The translations under genes and the position numbers were made by a program. The notes below the pieces were generated by a model that was not told the DNA's origin, did no database searches, and saw nothing but the letters and a program-made list of their open reading frames with translations. From CAYLZO01 sp964387775 (GTDB lineage Bacteria > Chloroflexota > Anaerolineae > JAAYZQ01): 5,861 nucleotides of DNA. Within the stretch, counting starts at the first letter, position 1, and each line of letters begins with the position of its first letter. Shown here piece by piece: positions 1-5,327 of this stretch. The DNA is taken from assembly GCA_964387775.1 (NCBI GenBank), contig CAYLZO010000285.1, positions 1-5,861 on the forward strand, read 5' to 3'.

Positions 1-2
1 GC

Positions 3-659
3 GATGGCTTCCACGCCCAGATCCTCGTCGTCGTCGACCGCGATCCGGCCGGCCTGCGCCCCGACGTCGAGCGGCTGCTGGCCGACCACTTCCACCCGGC
101 GCCGCCCCTGCCCGGCCTGCACCTGATGGAGCAGGAGGGCTACCGGGCGCTCGTGGCCCTCACCGGCGCCTTTACATCCGCTGCTCTCGAGGTGCCCGAG
201 GCCGAGGTCTATCGCGCCCCAGCCATGGCCGCCCCGCGCAAGGCCCGCGAGACCGCCGCCCAGCGCCGGGCCAAGGCGGCCGCCAAGGGCCTCGACCAGG
301 CCGACCGCCGCCTCAAGCTGGCCGGCGTCGTGCTCGACGGCGGCTTTCCCGAAGAGGTGCTGCGCCCCGTCCGCGAGGCGCTGGGCTGGACCCTCAGCTC
401 GCTGGTGGGGCTGTTCAAGGACTATACCCCGGCCGCCGACCTGCCCTCGCCGCGCCTGGTCAACGCCGAGCTGGTCGAGCCGGGCCGCCTGCCCGCCGAC
501 CTGGCCGCCCAGCTCTCCCGCGTCCGCGAGCTGAGCGCCCCGCCCGAAGAGGGCGAGGACGCCCCGCCGCCGTCGCTGGAGGCCGCCAAGGGGTTCATCG
601 CCAGCGTGGAAGAGGCCATCGACCTGGGCCGGCAGTTGGCGGCGCAGGCAGGATTGTGA
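3..659 (+). CDS. C-terminal part of a large protein of uncertain identity, possibly a helicase-associated protein with a HEPN-like tail
   Basis: The frame is open from the left edge of the window, so this is the 3' end (218 codons plus stop) of a longer gene. The ATG at 126 is internal: the reading upstream of it (…ILVVVDRDPAGL…LLADHF…) has the same codon style and continues naturally. Three parts can be seen: a beta-rich start with an ILVVVD strand, an Ala/Arg/Lys-rich linker (about 240-300), and a helical C-terminus (about 300-659) containing KLAGVVLDGGFPEEVLRPVREAL, here cited only in outline, which resembles the helix-turn-helix start of HEPN-type domains. No RX4-6H ribonuclease motif is present. 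The beginning faintly recalls the C-terminal region of large SNF2-type helicases of Chloroflexota, but no helicase motif lies in the window, so that is a weak inference. Codon use matches the addB/addA-like genes downstream, so it may have been part of the same operon before the AT-richer island came between. Confidence 0.75.
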   Translation, partial: DGFHAQILVVVDRDPAGLRPDVERLLADHFHPAPPLPGLHLMEQEGYRALVALTGAFTSAALEVPEAEVYRAPAMAAPRKARETAAQRRAKAAAKGLDQADRRLKLAGVVLDGGFPEEVLRPVREALGWTLSSLVGLFKDYTPAADLPSPRLVNAELVEPGRLPADLAAQLSRVRELSAPPEEGEDAPPPSLEAAKGFIASVEEAIDLGRQLAAQAGL

Positions 660-809
660 AGATGATAAGAGATTTTACTGAAAAAAGAGGGAAAATCGAG
701 GAAATGGACAGGTCGTTCGATCTGGAATTCTGACAAGCGCAGACCCTTCAGGTTCGGTTCGACGCTGCCTGGGAGCTGATCGTCCATGCGTCGAGGGTTA
801 AGGGTGCCG
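660..809. other. Intergenic segment, more AT-rich than the flanking genes
   Basis: This is the left part of a low-GC island between the upstream gene and the nucleotidyltransferase. It has no convincing ORF, promoter or intrinsic terminator. An A-rich run (about 678-695) follows the stop codon. A modest inverted repeat, CGACGC (760-765) and GCGTCG (788-793), is separated by 22 nt and is too widely spaced to call a terminator. A short open frame through 734-809 (…FDAAWELIVHASRVKG…) loosely resembles the end of a PIN-domain (VapC) toxin, but it has no start and is too short to claim. Confidence 0.5.
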
Positions 810-884
810 ATGTTCGTCAACCCCGACTTTACCGATCTGTTGAGACTTTTCAACGACAACCACGTTAGATATCTGGTCATCTGA
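810..884 (+). pseudogene. 24-codon N-terminal remnant of a nucleotidyltransferase-like gene (AbiEii/DUF6036 type)
   Basis: An ATG at 810, preceded by AAGGGT (800-805), opens a frame that starts MFVNPDFTDLL and ends NHVRYLVI before TGA at 882-884. That is the usual beginning of a family of antitoxin-like nucleotidyltransferases, in which the N-terminal helices lead to an RYLVIGGYA strand-turn carrying the first part of the active site. Here the frame stops exactly where the glycines should begin, so no catalytic residue survives. What is seen is the short frame and its spacing. Assignment to the family is by recalled similarity of the opening motif. It is best read as the broken 5' end of a lost gene, lying just before a second, different nucleotidyltransferase gene. 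Confidence 0.5.
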
Positions 885-920
885 CCTGGGGTGAGAGTTG
901 GCGGCGCAGGTGCAACAGTC

Positions 921-928
921 GGAGGAGG
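921..928 (+). promoter_or_regulatory. Strong ribosome binding site that fixes the nucleotidyltransferase start
   Basis: GGAGGAGG ends 5 nt before GTG at 934. No comparable site precedes the in-frame TTG at 898, so the GTG is the better start. Confidence 0.75.
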
Positions 929-933
929 AAACG

Positions 934-1281
934 GTGACAAGCCGCGAATCCTTCGAGACCGAGATGTACGTCTACTATGGCACCAACGAGTACAACTTTG
1001 AAGTCCTGGAGAATCCGCCCGAGTACGAGCCCACCTTTGGCTCCTATGCCTATGGCTCACCGACCCCCGATAGCGACGTGGACTTGATGGTTGTGATGGA
1101 CACCGACTTGCCCTCCAGTCAGCGCTACCTTGCTGTCTCGCGTCTCCTGGACCCGCGTCCCTTTCCCGTGGATATCCTGGTCAGGCGACCGGATGAGATT
1201 GACCGGGCATTCCGAGCAGGCGATTTCTTTATTCGCGGAATCATGACTCAAGGACAGGTATTGTATGAACGAGAGCACTGA
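934..1281 (+). CDS. MNT-type nucleotidyltransferase, antitoxin half of a HEPN/MNT module
   Basis: This encodes a 115-residue protein of the minimal nucleotidyltransferase family. In HEPN/MNT toxin-antitoxin pairs such a protein neutralises the HEPN ribonuclease, in characterised cases by AMPylating it. The active-site signature is clear: G36-S37, ten residues, then D48-x-D50 in PDSDVDLMVVMD, with the third acidic residue probably D80 in FPVDILV. The C-terminus (DEIDRAFRAGDFFIRGIM…VLYER) is also typical. The start chosen is GTG at 934, because a GGAGGAGG site precedes it; TTG at 898 would add 12 residues. The gene overlaps the HEPN frame by 17 nt, the usual arrangement for this pair. One oddity is that residues 5-35 (rich in Tyr, Glu, Asn, with NPPEYEPT before the GS motif) do not look like the normal helix plus 'PxxIxLFGS' strand, so the N-terminal part may be altered. 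Catalytic residues are intact; function with a truncated partner is doubtful. Confidence 0.85.
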   Translation: MTSRESFETEMYVYYGTNEYNFEVLENPPEYEPTFGSYAYGSPTPDSDVDLMVVMDTDLPSSQRYLAVSRLLDPRPFPVDILVRRPDEIDRAFRAGDFFIRGIMTQGQVLYEREH

Positions 1282-1453
1282 TCCGTTAGCGTGTGTGGCA
1301 CGCGCTAAAGAGGATTATACCTTGCTGCGCTATTGCGTGCACCGCAGGGAACCGTTGACGTATAGAGCTTGTTTCCACGGGCAACAGTTCGCGGAAAAGT
1401 ATCTCAAGGCCATGCGTCGCTTCGCCCGCCGCTTCCTGGGCCTCAAACAATGA
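1265..1453 (+). pseudogene. Truncated HEPN-domain toxin (partner of the MNT protein)
   Basis: The first 49 codons read like the start of a HEPN toxin: DPLACVARAKEDYTLL, then REPLTYRACFHGQQFAEKYLKA, a characteristic helix pair of the family (quoted here in part). Normal members run to about 120-140 residues and carry the ribonuclease motif RX4-6H in their second half. Here the similarity ends at Ala49 (about position 1411), and a basic tail, MRRFARRFLGLKQ, follows to a stop at 1451-1453. The catalytic motif is therefore missing and the protein should not be an active RNase. The ATG at 1265 has AAGGACAGG (1250-1258) upstream and lies inside the end of the MNT gene, so it is probably still translated. 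Its TGA overlaps the ATG of the addB-like gene (ATGA, 1450-1453). It may now serve mainly as a short leader frame that delivers ribosomes to that gene. Confidence 0.75.
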
Positions 1454-4400
1454 GCGCGTCGTCGCCGATTCGCCTCCTCCTGGCGCCCACCGGCCACGGC
1501 AAGACCGAATACGCCCTGAATCGCATCCGCGCCGCCCGCGCCGAGCACCCGCTGGCCCCCATCTGGGTCCTCCTGCCCAACCAGATCCAGGTCCGCGCCT
1601 TTGGCCAGCGGCTGGGCGCGAGCGGCGGCGCGTTGGGCGTCGAGCTGGGCACCTTCTACCGCTTCTACGCCGAGATCCTGGCCCTCAGCGGCCGGCCCGC
1701 CGCCCGCCTGCCCGACGCCGTGCTCTACCGCCTGCTCCTGCGCCTGGTCGATCAACTCGCCGAGCGGGACGAGATCCACCACTACGCGCCCCTTCGCGGC
1801 CGGCCCGGCTTTGCCCGGCTCCTGCGCCAGCTCTTCCAGGAGCTCAAAGAGGCCCGCGTCCAGCGCGAGGACCTGCACGCCGCCGTCGCCGGCGCCGGTT
1901 CGCCTGAGCTCGCCGAAGGCCCGCCCCGCCTGGCCGAGCTGGCGACGCTGTACGCCGCCTACCAGGACTGGCTGGTCCGCTCTGATTGGATGGATGCCGA
2001 GGGCCAGGGCTGGCTGGCCGCCCTCGCCCTGGAACAGGACCCCGCGCTCGCCGCCGACCTGCGCCTGCTCATCGTCGACGGCTTTGACGAGTTCAACCCC
2101 ACCCAGCTCGCCGTCCTGGACCACCTCGCCGCCCGCGCCGCCGAGACGCTCGTCACCCTCACCGGCGACTCCACAAGTGAGGCTTGCCCCGCGGAGTACC
2201 GCTGCCGTTCCGGTGAGCCGGGCCGAGGGGACCGCCTCGCCCACCGCCGCTTCTGCCGCGCCCGCCACGCCCTCCAACAAACCCTCAACTTCCACCCTGA
2301 CCTGCTCCCTCCCCAATACCCAATACCCAATACCCAATCTCCCCTGTCCCACCTCGAAGCCAACCTCTTCCAGCCCACCGCCACCCGCCAGCCCGCCGCC
2401 GAGGCCCTCACCTGCCTCGAAGCCCCCACCCGCGCCGCCGAGGCCCGCGCCGCCCTGCGCTGGCTCAAGGCGCGCCTGATCCGCGACGGCTACCGCCTGG
2501 ACGAGGTCGCCGTCCTGGCCCGCGACCTGGAACCCTACCGGCCCTACCTCGCCGAGGTCGCCGCCGAGTTCGGCCTGCCCCTGCACCTGGCCGGGGGCCA
2601 GCCCCTGGCCGGCAACCCGGCCGTCGCCGCCCTGCTCAACCTGCTGTCCCTGCCCGCCAGCGGCTGGCCCCGCCGCCCCCTGCTCGACGCCCTGGGCAGC
2701 CCCTATTTCGACTGGTCGGCCTGCGGCGCCGACGCCGCCACCGCCCGCGCCCCTTCGGCTTCGCTCAGGGCAGGCCTGGACGCCGTGGCCCGCGCCGGCC
2801 AGGTCATCGCCGGACTGGACCAGTGGCGCGAGGCGCTGGCCCGCCTGGCCCGCCTCCGCCCCCGCGCCGACAGCGATGAAGAGTTAGCTCCCCCCGACGT
2901 GCCCGCCGGCGAGCGAGCCCGCGCCCTGCACTCGACCCTGGACGCCGTCGCCACCCGCCTGACGCCGCCGGCCGGCGGCAGCCTGCGCAACTATGCCACC
3001 TGGATCGAAGACCTGGTCGGCGAGGACCCCAAGCTGGCCACCCGCTTCCGCGGCGACAAAGACGGCGACGGAGAGAGTCTGCGCCTCGTCGCCCGCGCCT
3101 GGGCGCAGGCCGACACCGCCCAGCGCGACGTGGCCGCCCTGCGCCGCTTCAAGGACGTGCTGCGCGGCCTCGTCCTGGCCGAAGCCATCCTGCCCGCGCC
3201 CGGCGAGCAGCCCGCCCCGACCGACTACCCCCGTTTTTTCGCCGAGCTGCGCGCCGCCGTCGAAGCCGCCACCTACGAGCTACCCGCCCCGCCGCCCGGC
3301 AGCGCGCTGCTGGCCGCGCCGCTGCTCTACGCCCGCGGCCTCTCCTTCCGCGCCGTGGCCCTGCTCGGCCTGTCGGAGGGCGAATTCCCCCGGCCCGAGC
3401 GCGAGGACCCACTGCTGACCGAAACCGACCGCGCCGCGCTGCGCGCTTCATCCGCTGCTCTGCCCCTCGAATCCCGCCTCCGGGGCGACGAGCCGAGCTT
3501 ATTCTACGAAGCCGTCACCCGCGCCCGCGAGCGCCTGCTGCTCACCCGGCCCTACCTGGCCGACGACGGGCAGGCCTGGGAGCCCTCGCCCTACTGGGAC
3601 GAGGTGCAGCGCCTGGTCGACGCGCCGCCGGCCCGCCTCCGCGCCGCCGAGTCACTTGCTATTGCCGACGCTGCCTCCCTGCCCGAAGCCTACCTCGCCG
3701 CGAGTAGGGCAAATTTGAAACTTGCCCAACAAGGCTGGGAGCGCATTTTGCACGCCGCCGACGTCGTCCGCGCCCGCGAGGCCGCCGTGCCCGATGGCCC
3801 CTGGGAAGGCGACCTGGCCGCCGCCGCACCCGGCCTGGCCGCCCACTATGGCCCCGACCACGTCTGGAGCGCCAGCCGCCTGGAAGCCTACGCCACCTGC
3901 CCCTTCCTCTTTCTCGCCGGCCAGGCGCTCGGCCTGGAGCCCCACCTGCCGCCCGCCGAGGGCTATGACATCCGCATCCTGGGCACGATGTACCACGAAA
4001 TCCTGGAAGAGACCTACCGCCGCGCCCTGCCCGATATTCATCCTGAGCCTGTCGAAGGACGACTGCGCGCCCTGCTGCCCCAGGTCGCCGCCGAGGTGTT
4101 CGACGCCGCGCCCGACGAGCACGGCTTTCGGCCCACCGCCCTCTGGACCCGCCAGCGCGCCGAGCTGACCAGCATCCTGGCCGAGACGCTGGAGGCCCTG
4201 ATCGAAGCCACCGCCGGCTGGCAGACGGTCGAGCTGGAGCAGGCATTTGGCCTCGACGACGAGCCGGCCCTGGACGTGCGCCACGAGGGCCGCCGCCTGC
4301 GCCTGCGCGGCTTTGTCGACCGCCTCGACCGCGACGCCGACGGCCGCCTCCAGGTCATCGACTACAAAGCCGGCTCGACGCCGATTTCGGCCCGCGACCT

Positions 4401-4701
4401 GGAGGAGGGCAAGCGGGTGCAACTGCCGCTCTACGCCCTGGCCGTGCGCGACGCCCTGGGCCTGGGCGAGGTGGGCGGCGGCTTTTACTGGCACGTCGGC
4501 TCGGCCCAGCCCAGCCGCCTGCGGCTGGAGCGCTACCTCGGCGGCGTCGAGGGGGCCATGCAGACCGCCCTGGCCCACGCCCTCGACATCGCCGACGCGG
4601 TGCGCGCCGGCCGCTTTCCGCCCCGGCCGCCCAGCGGCGGCTGCCCGGCCAACTGCCCCGCCGCCGCCTTTTGCTGGCGCTACACGCCGCGCCCCTGGTG
4701 A
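1450..4701 (+). CDS. addB: AddB-like helicase-nuclease subunit with Fe-S PD-(D/E)XK nuclease domain
   Basis: This 1083-residue protein matches the AddB layout. The N-terminal ATPase-like domain has a Walker A motif, APTGHGKT (residues 12-19), and a Walker B-like strand, LLIVDGFDEF (206-215). SF1-like motifs follow: GLSEGEFP (640-647) and EAVTRARERLLL (about 687-698). The C-terminal nuclease has GTMYHEILEE (H849), D957 in GFVDRLD and D971-x-K973 in VIDYKAG. Cys817 with Cys1065-x3-Cys1069-x5-Cys1075 gives the four-cysteine iron-sulfur pattern of AddB. With AddA it should resect double-strand ends for RecA-dependent repair. ATG 1450 is chosen because the Walker A segment starts right after it; the in-frame ATG at 1369 lies inside the HEPN remnant. 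There is no clear Shine-Dalgarno, so translation is probably coupled through ATGA. Several segments look like repeat insertions: residues about 152-157, 241-258, 288-297, 435-442, 753-760 and 863-871. The frame and all catalytic residues are intact. Confidence 0.9.
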   Translation: MSASSPIRLLLAPTGHGKTEYALNRIRAARAEHPLAPIWVLLPNQIQVRAFGQRLGASGGALGVELGTFYRFYAEILALSGRPAARLPDAVLYRLLLRLVDQLAERDEIHHYAPLRGRPGFARLLRQLFQELKEARVQREDLHAAVAGAGSPELAEGPPRLAELATLYAAYQDWLVRSDWMDAEGQGWLAALALEQDPALAADLRLLIVDGFDEFNPTQLAVLDHLAARAAETLVTLTGDSTSEACPAEYRCRSGEPGRGDRLAHRRFCRARHALQQTLNFHPDLLPPQYPIPNTQSPLSHLEANLFQPTATRQPAAEALTCLEAPTRAAEARAALRWLKARLIRDGYRLDEVAVLARDLEPYRPYLAEVAAEFGLPLHLAGGQPLAGNPAVAALLNLLSLPASGWPRRPLLDALGSPYFDWSACGADAATARAPSASLRAGLDAVARAGQVIAGLDQWREALARLARLRPRADSDEELAPPDVPAGERARALHSTLDAVATRLTPPAGGSLRNYATWIEDLVGEDPKLATRFRGDKDGDGESLRLVARAWAQADTAQRDVAALRRFKDVLRGLVLAEAILPAPGEQPAPTDYPRFFAELRAAVEAATYELPAPPPGSALLAAPLLYARGLSFRAVALLGLSEGEFPRPEREDPLLTETDRAALRASSAALPLESRLRGDEPSLFYEAVTRARERLLLTRPYLADDGQAWEPSPYWDEVQRLVDAPPARLRAAESLAIADAASLPEAYLAASRANLKLAQQGWERILHAADVVRAREAAVPDGPWEGDLAAAAPGLAAHYGPDHVWSASRLEAYATCPFLFLAGQALGLEPHLPPAEGYDIRILGTMYHEILEETYRRALPDIHPEPVEGRLRALLPQVAAEVFDAAPDEHGFRPTALWTRQRAELTSILAETLEALIEATAGWQTVELEQAFGLDDEPALDVRHEGRRLRLRGFVDRLDRDADGRLQVIDYKAGSTPISARDLEEGKRVQLPLYALAVRDALGLGEVGGGFYWHVGSAQPSRLRLERYLGGVEGAMQTALAHALDIADAVRAGRFPPRPPSGGCPANCPAAAFCWRYTPRPW
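1901..1920 (+). repeat. Dispersed repeat copy 1 (CCTGAGC…CGAAGG type) inside the addB-like gene
   Basis: CGCCTGAGCTCGCCGAAGGC is read in frame as SPELAEG. It shares the CCTGAGC…CGAAGG core with the copy at 4038-4062 and, in reverse complement, with 2751-2775. The middle (TCGC) differs slightly, so it is a diverged copy. Confidence 0.5.
2171..2218 (+). repeat. Probable in-frame repeat-like insertion in the addB-like gene
   Basis: Codons about 241-256 (STSEACPAEYRCRSGE) interrupt an otherwise ordinary 'TLTGD…RLAHRRF' segment that follows the Walker B-like strand. The DNA includes CAAGTGAGGCTTG, a small inverted repeat (CAAG/CTTG), followed by a CGCGGAGTACCGCTGCCG segment that does not have the G/C-third-position habit of its surroundings. 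It contains two Cys residues in a protein part that otherwise lacks them. This is inferred from style; no second copy exists in the window to prove it is a repeat. Confidence 0.3.
2312..2338 (+). repeat. Heptanucleotide tandem repeat, CCCAATA x 3.9
   Basis: Three perfect CCCAATA units (2312-2318, 2319-2325, 2326-2332) are followed by CCCAAT (2333-2338). They lie within the addB-like frame and translate as QYPIPNTQ. Three heptamers equal 21 nt, so the frame is kept. Such short tandem heptamers resemble the STRR sequences described in cyanobacteria. Confidence 0.85.
2751..2775 (-). repeat. Dispersed repeat copy 2, reverse orientation
   Basis: CCCTTCGGCTTCGCTCAGGG plus CAGGC is the reverse-complement form of the CCTGAGC…CGAAGG repeat with one extra base in the middle. 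It is read in frame as PSASLRAG in the addB-like protein and follows an Ala-rich stretch. Confidence 0.6.
3707..3727. repeat. 21-nt near-perfect palindrome inside the addB-like gene
   Basis: GGGCAAATTT, a central G, then AAACTTGCCC: nine of ten base pairs match around position 3717 (A3713/C3721 is the only mismatch). It is read in frame as SRANLKLAQ. The A/T content contrasts sharply with the surrounding coding sequence, which suggests a mobile palindromic repeat that inserted in frame. Confidence 0.6.
4038..4062 (+). repeat. Dispersed repeat copy 3, partly palindromic
   Basis: TCATCCTGAGCCTGTCGAAG then GACGA. The ends TCATCCT and AGGACGA are nearly complementary (one mismatch), so the unit can fold on itself. 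It is read in frame as HPEPVEGR (residues 864-871), between the nuclease helix containing H849 and the next helix. The same sequence type is widespread in GC-rich bacterial genomes, and its reverse strand gives the peptide FDRLRM. Confidence 0.7.
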
Positions 4702-4710
4702 ACGTACAAC

Positions 4711-4738
4711 TTGACTTTTCCCCCCTTTCGACTACAAT
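4711..4738 (+). promoter_or_regulatory. Sigma70-type promoter for the MazEF module
   Basis: A -35 box TTGACT (4711-4716) and a -10 box TACAAT (4733-4738) are separated by 16 nt, each one or two bases from consensus. The position, just after the addB-like stop and 37 nt before the antitoxin ATG, fits a promoter for the toxin-antitoxin pair. With no terminator after the toxin gene it may also supply addA. Confidence 0.7.
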
Positions 4739-4760
4739 ACGTGTAATATACGTATTATAG
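4732..4760. promoter_or_regulatory. Palindromic operator overlapping the -10 box, probable autoregulation site
   Basis: The 29-nt segment is an interrupted palindrome centred on 4746. The core AATACG (4736-4741) pairs with CGTATT (4751-4756), and 12 of 14 pairs match overall. It can also be read as two tandem 11-mers, TACGTGTAATA and TACGTATTATA. It covers the -10 box and likely transcription start, as expected for an operator bound by the RHH antitoxin encoded immediately downstream. The binding itself is inferred. Confidence 0.6.
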
Positions 4761-4762
4761 CC

Positions 4763-4768
4763 AAGGAG
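4763..4768 (+). promoter_or_regulatory. Ribosome binding site of the antitoxin gene
   Basis: AAGGAG ends 6 nt before the ATG at 4775, a strong and well-spaced site. The addB-like and addA-like genes lack anything comparable. Confidence 0.7.
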
Positions 4769-4774
4769 ATAGTT

Positions 4775-5005
4775 ATGCAAAGAAAACTGACGATTTCTAT
4801 TGATGAGGAGGTCTATGAGGGTTTGTACGAGGTAGTTGGCCCTCGTCGCATCAGCCGTTTCATCGAAAACTTGGTGCGTCCCCACGTTGTGCGTCCAGAT
4901 CTCGACGCTGCATACCGGGAAATGGCCCAGGACCAAGAACGAGAAGCGGCTGCTTTGGAGTGGGCAGAAGCCTTAATAGGAGACATCGGTGATGAAACGT
5001 GGTGA
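4775..5005 (+). CDS. Ribbon-helix-helix antitoxin of a MazEF-type module
   Basis: A 76-residue protein. Residues 3-10 (RKLTISID) form the DNA-binding strand, 11-22 the first helix and 25-39 (RISRFIENLVRPHVV) the second helix of an RHH/CopG-like domain. The tail from about 44 to 74 is acidic and amphipathic (AYREMAQDQEREAAALEWAE), suited to wrapping around and blocking the toxin. In such modules the antitoxin neutralises MazF by direct binding and represses its own operon as a dimer, with the complex binding more tightly. The start is fixed by AAGGAG upstream. The gene overlaps the toxin gene by 14 nt. A palindrome over the promoter just upstream fits autoregulation. The DNA is visibly less GC-biased than the addB-like gene before it, which suggests a separate origin. 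Confidence 0.85.
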   Translation: MQRKLTISIDEEVYEGLYEVVGPRRISRFIENLVRPHVVRPDLDAAYREMAQDQEREAAALEWAEALIGDIGDETW

Positions 5006-5315
5006 AGTGTGGTGGGTCAATTTTGATCCGGCTGTGGGAGGGGAGGTTCGGAAAAAACGCCCGGCCGTCATTGTGAGTAACGATTCTGCAAACAGGCACC
5101 TTAACCGCGTCCAAGTTGTGCCTCTGACCTCTCAGACAGGACGGGTGTACCCCAGTGAGGTGCTCGTGACTTTTGCCGGGAAACAGGGAAAAGCCATGGC
5201 TGACCAGCTTACCACGGCGAGTAAACTACGGTTGCTTAACTACGCCGGTGAATTGGCTGACGACGAGTTGCGGCAGGTTGAACAAGCGATCAAAACACAA
5301 CTTGGCCTGCTGTAA
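4992..5315 (+). CDS. mazF: MazF/PemK-type endoribonuclease toxin
   Basis: A 107-residue protein of normal MazF length. It opens MKRGEVWWVNFDP, continues with a Gly-rich loop and KKRPAVIVSND, then VQVVPLTS. R23 (in KKRP) and T46 (in PLTS) correspond to the arginine and threonine that act in MazF cleavage, and both are present, so the toxin appears active. MazF enzymes cut single-stranded RNA at short sequences and halt growth when the unstable antitoxin is lost; the cleavage site here cannot be read from sequence. ATG 4992 gives the canonical MKRGEVWWV start. A GTG directly before it (4989) is an alternative, with slightly better spacing from AGGAG (4978-4982). The gene ends only 12 nt before the addA-like ATG, with no terminator between, so the two are likely cotranscribed. 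Confidence 0.9.
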   Translation: MKRGEVWWVNFDPAVGGEVRKKRPAVIVSNDSANRHLNRVQVVPLTSQTGRVYPSEVLVTFAGKQGKAMADQLTTASKLRLLNYAGELADDELRQVEQAIKTQLGLL

Positions 5316-5327
5316 AGCTGCCCCAAG

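Noticed and set aside
760..793. Inverted repeat CGACGC/GCGTCG as a terminator
   Set aside because: It has a short stem, a 22-nt loop and no T-run after it.
734..830. Possible VapC/PIN toxin remnant (FDAAWELIVHASRVKGADV)
   Set aside because: The resemblance is loose, limited to about 20 residues, and its last part overlaps the better supported nucleotidyltransferase relic in another frame.
840..871. Promoter-like TTGAGA … TAGATA before the MNT gene
   Set aside because: The spacing is 20 nt and both boxes lie within the relic coding sequence, so support is weak.
422..1060. 212-codon - strand frame across the intergenic region
   Set aside because: Composition is Arg/Ser/Pro-rich with no domain, it overlaps two + strand genes, and no start signal supports it.
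1369..1449. Upstream ATG extending the addB-like protein by 27 residues
   Set aside because: The extension lies inside the HEPN frame, has no homology-like content, and the Walker A region is at normal distance from the ATG at 1450.
1330..2586. 418-codon open frame on the - strand opposite the addB-like gene
   Set aside because: It is the shadow of a very GC-rich coding gene: low-complexity Gly/Ala/Gln composition, no recognisable domain, and it crosses the junction between two unrelated + strand genes.
3652..4578. 308-codon - strand open frame opposite the AddB nuclease domain
   Set aside because: This too is a codon-bias shadow. The opposite strand carries all catalytic motifs of the nuclease in order.
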